From positions 1 through 21,076 of the forward strand of contig JAHAWW010000089.1 in NCBI GenBank assembly GCA_018383375.1: a DNA stretch of 21,076 nt, in the 5' to 3' direction. This DNA is from Prevotellamassilia sp. (GTDB lineage Bacteria; Bacteroidota; Bacteroidia; Bacteroidales; Bacteroidaceae). Position numbers and translations under genes: made by a program. The notes under the pieces were generated by a model. That model was not told the origin of the DNA. It made no database searches and was given only the letters and a program-made list of their open reading frames with translations. Positions 6,805 to 14,958 of the stretch are shown here, piece after piece (positions within the stretch are counted from its first letter, which is position 1; each line of letters opens with the position of its first letter).

Positions 6805-8679
6805 ATGAAAAACAGACATTTTTATTTATTTCTCGTTTGGGTGTGTTTCACTCTGTTTGGCTCCGTGTTGGTGCGGGCGTCTGAAAGCCGCCGGGCATTA
6901 CCTGCAGTCAAGGTCCAACCTGCCTTTTGGTGGAGCGGTATGCACAATCCCCATTTGCAGATTATGCTCTATGGCGAAGGCGTTGGACACTGTGAGGTGA
7001 GTCTGTCGACCGACGCAGTGGCGATTGACTCTGTGGTGCGACCGGCCAATGCCAACTATCTGTTGCTATACGTCAACACGGCCGAAGCTCGAGCCGGTAG
7101 GTTCGACATCGTGTTGCGCGACGGCAAAAAGACAAAACGAATTGCCTACGACTTGCGCCCACGCGACACCAAGACACGTGCTCAGGGGTTTGATGCCTCA
7201 GACGTGGTCTACCTGCTCATGCCCGACCGCTTTGTCAATGGCGACCGCAGCAACGATGTGGTGAAAGGCTTGAAAGAAACCACTGCGAGCCAGGAGCCCG
7301 ATGCTCGTCACGGCGGCGATTTGGCCGGAATGACGGCATCGCTCGACTATCTCGCCGACCTCGGCATCACGGCCATTTGGCCCACGCCGCTGCTCACAAA
7401 CGACATGCCCTCGACCTCATACCACGGCTACGCCATCACTGATTATTATGAGATTGACCCACGCTTTGGCGGCACAGAGGCCTATTGCCGGTTTGTGGAC
7501 GAGGCCCACAGGCACGGGCTCAAGGTGATACAAGACATGGTCTTCAACCACTGTGGCGCAGATAACTTTTTGTTTACCGACCGGCCGGCCGACGACTGGT
7601 TTAATTGCGGTAGCCGCTACGTGCAGACGTCATACCGCATCTCGGCCTTGACCGATGCCTACGCCTCAGCCTCAGACCGTCACAACGCCACCGACGGCTG
7701 GTTTGTCGAAGCCATGCCCGACTTCAATCAACGCAATCCGCACGTGATGACCTACCTCACGCAAAACAGTATCTGGTGGATTGAATACGCCGGCATTGAC
7801 GGCATCCGTCAAGACACTTATCCCTATGCCGACCGCCGGGCAATGGCCGAATGGAACAAGGCCGTGCGCGCCGAATATCCCCATTTCAACATCGTCGGAG
7901 AGACTTGGCTGGGCCACAACGTCGGGGTAAGCCAATGGCAAAAAGGCTCCAAACTAGTCGCACAAGGCGATGACTCCGAACTGCCCACGGTGATGGACTT
8001 CCCGCTGATGGGCCTGCTGGGCAGTTGCCTTGACGAAGAAACCAACGATTGGGACCGTGGATTGGCCCGCATCTATGAATATCTGTCGCAAGACGCTGTC
8101 TATGCCGACCCGGCGCATCTGCTCACTTTCTTGGACAATCACGACACAGACCGCTTTGCCCGCAACAACGAACAGGCAGACATCAAACACCGTTACCGCC
8201 AAGCCATCACCCTGCTGCTCACGCTCAGAGGCATACCCCAACTATATTATGGCGACGAACTGGCCATGGCCGGCAACAAAAGCCGCGGCGACGGACTGCT
8301 CAGACAAAATTTCCCGCTCGACCCGGCCACGACAAAGCCGGCACTTGAAGGCGAAAAACTCACGGCAACGGCTCGCGAAACTTACGACTTTACGCGGCGG
8401 TTGCTGAGATGGCGAAAAGGCAACACGACTATAAGCGAAGGCACCTTTAAGCATTATGCCATTCAGCACGGATGCTATGTCTATGCCCGACAAAAAGGCG
8501 ACAAGATGGTGACCATCATAATGAATGGCACCAACCAACCCTCTTGCCTGCCGCTGAAACGCTATGCCGAGGTTTTGCCCAAAAGCGAAGCTATCGACGT
8601 GATTACGGGCCGGACCGTCAAACTCGACGGCGAATGCTTGCAACTTGGCGTGCGCGACATTCTGATATTGGAATTTTAA
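6805..8679 (+). CDS. susA: SusA-type GH13 neopullulanase/cyclomaltodextrinase
   Basis: This 624-residue protein has a type I signal peptide (about 1-26) without a lipobox and is predicted to be periplasmic. It has an N-terminal cyclomaltodextrinase-type beta domain (about 33-120), the GH13 barrel (about 130-540) starting at VVYLLMPDRFVNGD, and a C-terminal beta domain (about 550-624). GH13 motifs are intact: DMVFNH, the nucleophile D337 in GIDGIRQD, the acid/base E366 in IVGETW, and D447 in FLDNHDTDR. Length and architecture match Bacteroides SusA, which cuts maltooligosaccharides, pullulan and cyclodextrins after import into the periplasm. It is the first gene rightward of susR and has its own promoter. 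A strong hairpin 89 nt downstream suggests it is transcribed apart from susB onward. Confidence 0.93.
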   Translation: MKNRHFYLFLVWVCFTLFGSVLVRASESRRALPAVKVQPAFWWSGMHNPHLQIMLYGEGVGHCEVSLSTDAVAIDSVVRPANANYLLLYVNTAEARAGRFDIVLRDGKKTKRIAYDLRPRDTKTRAQGFDASDVVYLLMPDRFVNGDRSNDVVKGLKETTASQEPDARHGGDLAGMTASLDYLADLGITAIWPTPLLTNDMPSTSYHGYAITDYYEIDPRFGGTEAYCRFVDEAHRHGLKVIQDMVFNHCGADNFLFTDRPADDWFNCGSRYVQTSYRISALTDAYASASDRHNATDGWFVEAMPDFNQRNPHVMTYLTQNSIWWIEYAGIDGIRQDTYPYADRRAMAEWNKAVRAEYPHFNIVGETWLGHNVGVSQWQKGSKLVAQGDDSELPTVMDFPLMGLLGSCLDEETNDWDRGLARIYEYLSQDAVYADPAHLLTFLDNHDTDRFARNNEQADIKHRYRQAITLLLTLRGIPQLYYGDELAMAGNKSRGDGLLRQNFPLDPATTKPALEGEKLTATARETYDFTRRLLRWRKGNTTISEGTFKHYAIQHGCYVYARQKGDKMVTIIMNGTNQPSCLPLKRYAEVLPKSEAIDVITGRTVKLDGECLQLGVRDILILEF

Positions 8680-8707
8680 GTTAATAGATAAGGTATAAGG
8701 TTTCAAA

Positions 8708-8739
8708 CTGACCGAGAGACATACGCACAATGCGGTCAG
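8708..8739 (+). repeat. Stem-loop after susA
   Basis: A perfect 7-bp inverted repeat (CTGACCG at 8708-8714, CGGTCAG at 8733-8739) surrounds an 18-nt loop 29 nt after the susA stop codon. The T-poor tract GATTATTT follows, so it is a weak terminator at best and may protect the mRNA 3' end. Confidence 0.4.
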
Positions 8740-8767
8740 GATTATTTAGGTAACATGTATTGGTTTG

Positions 8768-8807
8768 GCAGTGGTTTCTTCGTGAGAAGGGACCACTGCA
8801 TTTGTTT
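8768..8807 (+). terminator. Intrinsic terminator downstream of susA
   Basis: The arms 8768-8781 and 8786-8799 can form 14 consecutive RNA base pairs (two are G-U) closed by a GUGA tetraloop, followed by ATTTGTTT. This is the strongest terminator candidate in the 875-nt gap and would separate susA from the susB-led transcript. Confidence 0.7.
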
Positions 8808-8948
8808 ATAAGTCGGGGTTGACTGTGACGAAATGAGGTAAACTTTCTGCCTAAATAAAAAACAACAAGGTGGGATAGGACACGGAAGTTCTCAAAAGCA
8901 GGTCAAAATGAAGCAAAACAAGGCTCGGACCTTGCGGAAATAGGGACA

Positions 8949-8977
8949 GTTTTTTCTGGAATAGGGGCAGAAAAAAC
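8949..8977. repeat. Perfect 10-bp inverted repeat
   Basis: GTTTTTTCTG (8949-8958) and CAGAAAAAAC (8968-8977) form a perfect stem with a 9-nt loop. It is AT-rich, so as RNA it is weaker than the neighbouring stem at 9007-9039. Its role is unknown. Confidence 0.6.
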
Positions 8978-9006
8978 CAGCATAAGCCCCGTAAACAACT
9001 GAATAC

Positions 9007-9039
9007 GAGAGAAGAGGCCGTCGTGGGGCCTCTTCTCTC
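9007..9039. repeat. Perfect 13-bp inverted repeat
   Basis: GAGAGAAGAGGCC (9007-9019) and its exact reverse complement (9027-9039) flank a 7-nt loop. The stem is very stable but no T run follows on either strand, so it is not a classical terminator. It could be a transcript-stabilising element, part of a small RNA, or a protein-binding dyad. Confidence 0.7.
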
Positions 9040-9339
9040 ATCTGCTACGGCAAATATACCCACAGAACGACGAAGAAAGAAAGACAAAACAAGCTGATAA
9101 CGGCACACCAAGTTAGAAGGGTGACAAAATGTAAGCAAGACCGTCAAAAGCCGCCTCAAAAAGGCCGAAAATGGTACAAAACCGGGGATTTTCGGCAAGG
9201 TTACCGGCATTATATTATTCTCAAATCTTTATATTTTTAAGAAACAGACAGAAATGCTTAACACTGATTATCAATGAATTAATCTCTAAAACGCGTCAGT
9301 TTGGTTTATATTTTATTTATAGGCAGAAACACTGGGTAA

Positions 9340-9378
9340 CGTTTTGATATACTTTTGTCACATCAAGATTTCAAAACG
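9340..9378 (+). promoter_or_regulatory. susB promoter, -7 box flanked by an inverted repeat
   Basis: TACTTTTG at 9350-9357 matches TAnnTTTG. No TTG lies 20 nt upstream, unlike the susA promoter, which suggests that an activator is needed. CGTTTTG (9340-9346) and CAAAACG (9372-9378) form a perfect 7-bp inverted repeat placed around the -7 box. The box lies 197 nt before the susB ATG, so the transcript would have a leader of roughly 190 nt. The downstream arm would lie within the start of that leader. Confidence 0.45.
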
Positions 9379-9383
9379 CCTAC

Positions 9384-9452
9384 GACAATTCAAAGGTTTG
9401 TTAAAACAAACATTGTCTCTGACCTCATCGTTTGCGATGCTCGTGAAAACGA
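9384..9452 (+). promoter_or_regulatory. Structured 5' leader of the susB transcript
   Basis: Three hairpins follow each other. The first is GACAAT/ATTGTC (9384-9389 with 9412-9417) stacked on GTTTGT/ACAAAC (9396-9401 with 9406-9411). The second is CATCG-TTTG-CGATG (9426-9439). The third is TCGT-GAAA-ACGA (9441-9452), which has a GNRA tetraloop. The remaining leader to the ATG at 9555 is A-rich near the start codon. I recognise no known riboswitch; the structure is visible but its role is not. Confidence 0.4.
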
Positions 9453-9554
9453 CGATCGGGCGAAACTGACCACGACAAGGGCGCAAGGCATCTTGACGGT
9501 CATCAAAATCTAAAGCAAAGTTTACAACAACACCAAAAACCTTCTGTCAAAACC

Positions 9555-11726
9555 ATGAAAAAGACACTCATTGCCCTTGCGGCCTTCTGTCTGCCCTTTG
9601 CAGCCCTTGGCCAAATGTTGCAGTCGCCAAACGGGCAACTCAAAATGACGTTCAGCCTCACAGACGGCGGACGGCCCACCTACGAACTGACTTACAAAGA
9701 CAAGGCGGTGGTCAAACCATCGCATTTAGGCATCGAACTCAAGCAAGAAGACCCTAACAAGGCACAAGACTTTGAATTCAAAACCCGGGCCGACGCCTCC
9801 AAACTGGCACAAAAAGCCGACCTCATGACGGGTTTTGAAATTGCAAAAACCGAAACCGCCACTCACGACGAGACGTGGCAACCCGTGTGGGGCGAAGAGA
9901 GCCACATCCGCAACCACTACAACGAACTTTGCGTGACGCTCAACCAGCCCAAAAACAATCGTCACATCATCCTTCGTTTCCGTCTTTTCGACGACGGCTT
10001 GGGCTTTCGCTATGAATTTCCCGAACAAAAAAATCTCACCTATTTCGTCATTAAAGAAGAGCATAGCCAGTTTGCCATGGCAGGCGACCACACGGCTTGG
10101 TGGCTCCCCGGCGACTACGACACGCAGGAATACGAAACCGTGACCTCACGCCTGAGCGAAATCAGAGGCAAAATGAAGAGCGCCGTGACGCAAAACTCCT
10201 CGCAAACGCCCATCTGGGAAGGCGGCGTGCAAACGGCACTGATGATGAAAAGCGACGACGGACTATACATTAATATACATGAGGCCGCCTGCATAGACTA
10301 CTCGTGTATGCACCTCAACTACGACGACAAAACCATGACCTTCGACTCATGGCTCACACCCGACGCACGCGGTGACAAGGGCTATCTGCAAGCACCCTGT
10401 GTGTCGCCCTGGCGCACCGTGATGGTAAGCGACAAAGCTACCGACATCTTGGCATCACGACTGACACTCAATCTCAACGAACCCTGCAAAATCAAAGACA
10501 CCTCGTGGATTAAACCGACGAAATATATCGGCGTGTGGTGGGACATGATTACCAACAAAGGCACGTGGAGCTACACCAACGATTTCAGCACAGTGAAACT
10601 GGGCGAAACCGACTTCGAACACGCAAAACCCAACGGCACACACTCTGCCAACACGGCCAACGTGAAACGCTATATTGACTTTGCAGCTCGCCACGGATTT
10701 GATGCCGTGCTTGTGGAGGGATGGAACATCGGATGGGAAGACTGGTTTGGCCACGAAAAAGACTATGTGTTTGACTTCGTGACTCCTTATCCCGACTTTA
10801 ATGTTGACGAAATCCAGCAATATGCCGCCTCCAAAGGCGTGAAGATGATTATGCACCACGAAACTTCGGCCTCGGCACGCAACTATGAGCGCCACCTCGA
10901 CAAGGCCTATCAGTTTATGGTAGACCACGGCTACCCGGCCGTGAAAAGCGGCTACGTGGGCAACATAGTGCCACGCGGCGAACACCATTACGGCCAGTGG
11001 ATGAACAACCACTATCAGTATTGCATCGAAAAAGCTGCCGACTATCACATCATGGTCAACGCCCACGAGGCTACCCGCCCCACCGGCATCTGCCGCACCT
11101 GGCCCAACCTCATTGGCAACGAGAGCGCCCGAGGCACCGAATATGAAAGCTTTGGAGGCAACGCCGTGGACCACACCACCATCCTGCCCTTCACCCGACT
11201 CATAGGCGGACCGATGGACTATACACCCGGCATTTTCGAGACAGACTGCTCAAAGATGAACCCCAACAACAACAGCCGTGTGCGTACGACCATTGCCCGT
11301 CAGTTGGCCCTCTATGTGACCATGTACAGCCCGCTGCAAATGGCTGCCGATGTGCCCGAACACTATGAGGCACATCTTGATGCCTTCCAATTCATCAAAG
11401 ACGTGGCCCTCGACTGGGACAAGAGCGTATACCTCGAGGCCGAACCCGGAGACTTTATCACCATTGCCAGAAAGGCTAAGGGCACTGAAAACTGGTTTGT
11501 GGGTTGCACCGCCGACGAGAACGGCCACACTGCCGACTTCAAACTCGATTTCCTCACGCCCGGCAAGAAATACACGGCTACTATCTATGCCGACGCCAAA
11601 GATGCCTCTTGGGACAAAAATCCCAAAGCCTACACGATTAAACAACAAACCGTGACCAGCAAAACCCGCTTGAAACTCCACGCAGCCAGCGGCGGCGGGT
11701 TTGCCATCTCTATCATCGCACAATAA
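9555..11726 (+). CDS. susB: SusB-type GH97 alpha-glucosidase
   Basis: This 723-residue protein has a type I signal peptide ending near ALGQ (residue 20) and is predicted to be periplasmic. An N-terminal beta-sandwich (about 22-290) is followed by a TIM barrel (about 300-600, with KYIGVWWDM) and a C-terminal beta domain (about 615-723). Glutamates E436 (MHHETSA), E505 (NAHEATRP) and E529 (ARGTEYE) have the same spacing as the catalytic E439, E508 and E532 that I recall for Bacteroides SusB, which places it among the inverting, calcium-dependent GH97 alpha-glucosidases. SusB removes glucose from the non-reducing end of maltooligosaccharides made by SusA. The next gene is susC after 164 nt with no -7 box, so susB probably heads the susBCDEF transcript. 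The length is close to the roughly 740 residues usual for SusB. Confidence 0.95.
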   Translation: MKKTLIALAAFCLPFAALGQMLQSPNGQLKMTFSLTDGGRPTYELTYKDKAVVKPSHLGIELKQEDPNKAQDFEFKTRADASKLAQKADLMTGFEIAKTETATHDETWQPVWGEESHIRNHYNELCVTLNQPKNNRHIILRFRLFDDGLGFRYEFPEQKNLTYFVIKEEHSQFAMAGDHTAWWLPGDYDTQEYETVTSRLSEIRGKMKSAVTQNSSQTPIWEGGVQTALMMKSDDGLYINIHEAACIDYSCMHLNYDDKTMTFDSWLTPDARGDKGYLQAPCVSPWRTVMVSDKATDILASRLTLNLNEPCKIKDTSWIKPTKYIGVWWDMITNKGTWSYTNDFSTVKLGETDFEHAKPNGTHSANTANVKRYIDFAARHGFDAVLVEGWNIGWEDWFGHEKDYVFDFVTPYPDFNVDEIQQYAASKGVKMIMHHETSASARNYERHLDKAYQFMVDHGYPAVKSGYVGNIVPRGEHHYGQWMNNHYQYCIEKAADYHIMVNAHEATRPTGICRTWPNLIGNESARGTEYESFGGNAVDHTTILPFTRLIGGPMDYTPGIFETDCSKMNPNNNSRVRTTIARQLALYVTMYSPLQMAADVPEHYEAHLDAFQFIKDVALDWDKSVYLEAEPGDFITIARKAKGTENWFVGCTADENGHTADFKLDFLTPGKKYTATIYADAKDASWDKNPKAYTIKQQTVTSKTRLKLHAASGGGFAISIIAQ

Positions 11727-11733
11727 AGGCCAA

Positions 11734-11820
11734 GGGCCGGGCGGGACGAAAACGTCTGAAAAGACAACGTTAAATAGGTATATAAAAAGAATAAAAGGAT
11801 AAGGCGCCCCGACCCGGCCC
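11734..11820 (+). promoter_or_regulatory. Long-range GC stem between susB and susC
   Basis: Eight GC pairs (11734-11741 with 11813-11820) continue after one bulged A into four more (11742-11745 with 11808-11811). The stem closes a roughly 60-nt AT-rich loop that itself contains GACG-AAAA-CGTC (11745-11756; the first base overlaps the long stem). No T run follows, so it is not a terminator. It could block exonucleases and stabilise the susC mRNA end. No TAnnTTTG box is present in 11727-11890. Confidence 0.45.
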
Positions 11821-11890
11821 GGCAGCCTCACGCCGATGAGCCACACCTATTACATCATATTGAAGAGACAAACAACCTTATTATAATAAC

Positions 11891-14800
11891 ATGAACAAAC
11901 CAAGATTAAACTCCAAGCTTCTGGCCTGTTTCTTGACAGGAGCCTGCATGTCACTTGGTGCCGCAGCTCAATCGTTGACGGTCAAAGGACATGTACAAGA
12001 CAAGACGGGAGAACCCGTTGTGTTTGCTATCGTCTCCGTGCCGGGCACTAATGCCATGACACAGACCGACGTGAACGGCAACTTCCAGTTGCAAGTAAAA
12101 CCGGGCAGCAATCTGCGCGTCAACTACATCGGCTATAAGACCGCCATGGTCAAGGCAGACGGCACGGTTGTCGTGGTGCTCGAAGACAATTCGACGCTCA
12201 ACGAGGCCGTTGTGGTGGGTTACGCCCGCGTGAAGAAGACAGACGCCACCGGTGCCGTTACAGCCATCAAACCGGATGAAATGAGCAAAGGTATCACCAC
12301 CAACGCCCAAGACATGCTTTTGGGTAAAGTGGCCGGCGTCGACGTAGCCACCGGCGGCGGTACGCCGGGTGCAGGCGCTTCAATCCGCATCCGTGGCGGT
12401 TCGTCGCTCAATGCCTCCAACGACCCGCTCATCGTGATTGACGGTCTAGCCATGGACAACGAAGGCGTACAAGGCCTGGCCAACCCACTCTCTATGGTCA
12501 ACCCCGAAGACATTGCCAGTTTCACCGTCTTGAAAGATGCCTCGGCCACAGCTATCTATGGTTCGCGCGCATCAAACGGTGTCATCATCATCACCACCAA
12601 GAAAGGCCGCAAAAACAGCCGTCCGCAGGTGACCTACAACGGCAACGTGAGCATCGGAACCAAAGCCAAAACCTACGATGTGCTCTCAGGCGATGAATAC
12701 CGCCAATATGTGGCCGAACACTTCGGCGCTGAAGCCACACTGCCGCTTGGCAACGCCAACACCGACTGGCAAGACCAAATCTATCAGACGGCCGTAAGCC
12801 ACGACCACAACCTCTCCATCAGCGGAGGCCTGGGCTTCCTGCCCTATCGTCTGAGCTTCGGCTACACCAACGAAGAGGGTATCTTGAAAACATCTAATTT
12901 CGAACGCTACACCGTGGCAGCCAACTTGGCCCCGACCTTCTTCGACGACCATCTCTCTGTCAACCTCAACGCCAAATTCATGTCGGCCAAAAACCGTTAT
13001 GCCGACGGTGGCGCCCTTGGTGCAGCTCTCGCAATGGACCCCACCCAGCCGGTCTACTTTGAAGAAGGCAACCCCTACAGCGCATTCACAGGCGGATACT
13101 ACCAACATATGCAAGACGGTGCCACCTTCTCAGACCCCAGCTGGACCGCTCAGCCCAACACCAAGAATACGGCCAACCCACTAGCCATACTTGAACTGAA
13201 AAACGACCACGCCAAGAGCCAGTCGTTCATCGGTAACTTGGAACTGGACTACAAAATCCACGGCTTTGAAGACCTGCATATCCACGCCAACGTGGGCGGT
13301 GACTACAGCGAAGGCAACCAGTGGACGGATATCTCGCCCTATTCTGCCTCAAACAACTACTTTGGCAACATTTGGCGCCAGGCTAAATACAAATACAACC
13401 TTCAAGGCAACATCTACGCCCAATATCAGCACCTATTCGGACAGCACAACGTAGACATCATGGCCGGTACGGAAGCTCAACACTTCCACAACAACGGCTT
13501 CGGTGAAGGCGGCGGCTGGGACAGCTATCTCGGTCAAGCCAAAGACTATCAAGGACGAGCCACCACGGCTTTTGCCACACGCAACTCTCTGCTCTCTTAC
13601 TTCGGCCGTCTGAACTATATCTTCAACGACCGCTACCTCGCCACATTCACTATGCGCTGGGATGGCTCTTCACGCTTTGCTGAAGGCAATCGTTGGGGTA
13701 CGTTCCCCTCACTGGCGTTGGGATGGAAAATTAAGAACGAGAAGTTTATGCAAAACGCCGAGTGGCTCTCTGACCTCAAGCTGCGACTTGGTTGGGGTAT
13801 TACCGGTCAGCAAAACATCAACCTCGACTTCTATTATATGCCGCTCTATAATGTGGGCGACGACTATGCCCAATACCCCATCGGCAACAACTATATGCAC
13901 ACGCTGCGCCCCAATGCCTTCAACAAAGACCTTACTTGGGAAAAGACCACAACATGGAACGCCGGTCTTGACTTTGCTTTCTTGAACAACCGCATTGATG
14001 GTGCCATCGAATACTACTATCGCGAAACCAAAGACTTGATTTCTACGGTCGACGTGGAAGCCGGAACGAACTTTAACAACCAAATCACCAAAAACATCGG
14101 CCGACTCAAGAATTATGGTATCGAGCTCACACTCAACGCCCGCCCCATCCAAACACGCGACTTCACCTGGCAACTCACCTACAACTTGATGTGGAACCGC
14201 AACAAGATTACGGAACTCTATGGCGATGCCGGTTATGTCAACACGGGTATCTCTCCCTCTAAACTCCCCGCCGGAGGTACGGTTCAGGTGAATAAGGTGG
14301 GCTATGCCGCCAACTCGTTCTTTGTATACCAGCAGGTTTACGACGAAAACGGCAAACCTATCGAGAATATGTTTGTTGACCGCAACGGCAATGGTTACAT
14401 CGATCCCGACGACCGCTATATTTACAAGAAGCCCACGGCCGATGTCTTGATGGGCCTCACCTCTAAGTTCCTCTACAAGAACTTTGACTTGAGCTTCACG
14501 CTCCGTGCCAGCCTCAACAACTACGTTTATTACGATTTCCTTAGCGACCGCGCCGACGTCAGCCTTAGTGGTATGACCGTGCAGAACGAATGGACCAACC
14601 GCACGCCCGAACATCTCGAGCTCGGATGGAGCGGCAAGGGCAACTATGCTCAGAGCGACTATTTCGTACGCAATGCCTCGTTCCTCCGCTGCGACAATAT
14701 CACGCTTGGATACAGCTTCCAGAACCTCTTCCCCGCCGGCAAGTTTGAAGGCATATCGGGCCGCGTCTACTTCCTCGTACAAAATCCGTTTGTTATCACT

Positions 14801-14911
14801 AAGTATGACGGTCTCGACCCCGAACTCAACAACAACAGCTATAAAGGTATCGACAAGAGTTTCTATCCCCGTCCGCGCACCTATATGCTCGGTCTTAACT
14901 TGAAGTTCTAA
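11891..14911 (+). CDS. susC: SusC-type TonB-dependent outer-membrane transporter
   Basis: This 1006-residue protein has a signal peptide ending near AAAQ (residue 27). A carboxypeptidase-regulatory-like domain follows (about 30-104, with VKGHVQDKTGEPV), then a TonB-box-like stretch (NEAVVVGYARV, about 104-113), the plug domain (about 118-235, with IRIRGGSSL, PLIVIDG and SATAIYGSRASNGVI) and a beta barrel to the C terminus, which ends in the aromatic residue F typical of outer-membrane barrels. Bacteroides SusC is about the same length. With SusD as its lid, it imports maltooligosaccharides across the outer membrane using TonB energy. susD follows after 47 nt. Substrate assignment to starch rests on the surrounding sus genes. 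Confidence 0.95.
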   Translation: MNKPRLNSKLLACFLTGACMSLGAAAQSLTVKGHVQDKTGEPVVFAIVSVPGTNAMTQTDVNGNFQLQVKPGSNLRVNYIGYKTAMVKADGTVVVVLEDNSTLNEAVVVGYARVKKTDATGAVTAIKPDEMSKGITTNAQDMLLGKVAGVDVATGGGTPGAGASIRIRGGSSLNASNDPLIVIDGLAMDNEGVQGLANPLSMVNPEDIASFTVLKDASATAIYGSRASNGVIIITTKKGRKNSRPQVTYNGNVSIGTKAKTYDVLSGDEYRQYVAEHFGAEATLPLGNANTDWQDQIYQTAVSHDHNLSISGGLGFLPYRLSFGYTNEEGILKTSNFERYTVAANLAPTFFDDHLSVNLNAKFMSAKNRYADGGALGAALAMDPTQPVYFEEGNPYSAFTGGYYQHMQDGATFSDPSWTAQPNTKNTANPLAILELKNDHAKSQSFIGNLELDYKIHGFEDLHIHANVGGDYSEGNQWTDISPYSASNNYFGNIWRQAKYKYNLQGNIYAQYQHLFGQHNVDIMAGTEAQHFHNNGFGEGGGWDSYLGQAKDYQGRATTAFATRNSLLSYFGRLNYIFNDRYLATFTMRWDGSSRFAEGNRWGTFPSLALGWKIKNEKFMQNAEWLSDLKLRLGWGITGQQNINLDFYYMPLYNVGDDYAQYPIGNNYMHTLRPNAFNKDLTWEKTTTWNAGLDFAFLNNRIDGAIEYYYRETKDLISTVDVEAGTNFNNQITKNIGRLKNYGIELTLNARPIQTRDFTWQLTYNLMWNRNKITELYGDAGYVNTGISPSKLPAGGTVQVNKVGYAANSFFVYQQVYDENGKPIENMFVDRNGNGYIDPDDRYIYKKPTADVLMGLTSKFLYKNFDLSFTLRASLNNYVYYDFLSDRADVSLSGMTVQNEWTNRTPEHLELGWSGKGNYAQSDYFVRNASFLRCDNITLGYSFQNLFPAGKFEGISGRVYFLVQNPFVITKYDGLDPELNNNSYKGIDKSFYPRPRTYMLGLNLKF

Positions 14912-14958
14912 TCGACAAGCGACAAACTCTTTTCAAACGTCTTAATCTAAAATCAATC

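Larger units (their letters stand above)
8808..9339. other. Long noncoding gap between susA and susB
   Basis: About 530 nt without a convincing gene. The plus strand is A-rich. It holds two perfect inverted repeats listed separately (8949-8977 and 9007-9039) and a local near-duplication, AATAGGGACAG/AATAGGGGCAG (starting near 8939 and 8960). A 119-codon minus-strand frame (8851-9210) is rich in Leu and Phe, spans both repeats and shows no domain, so I do not call it. A small RNA is possible, but I see no clear promoter and terminator pair that would define one. Confidence 0.45.

Noticed and set aside
8708..9039. Invertible promoter flanked by recombination repeats
   Set aside because: Each inverted repeat forms a local hairpin with a 7-18 nt loop (4 nt for the terminator); no two separated arms match each other to flank a promoter, and no matching invertase is in the window.
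8851..9210. 119-codon minus-strand frame in the susA-susB gap
   Set aside because: It is Leu/Phe-rich because the plus strand is A-rich, spans two perfect inverted repeats, has no recognisable domain or start signal, and lies in a gap with other noncoding structure.
13709..14782. 357-codon frame antisense to susC
   Set aside because: The susC frame is complete and full length; the antisense product is Val/Gly/Glu-rich with no domain and no promoter.
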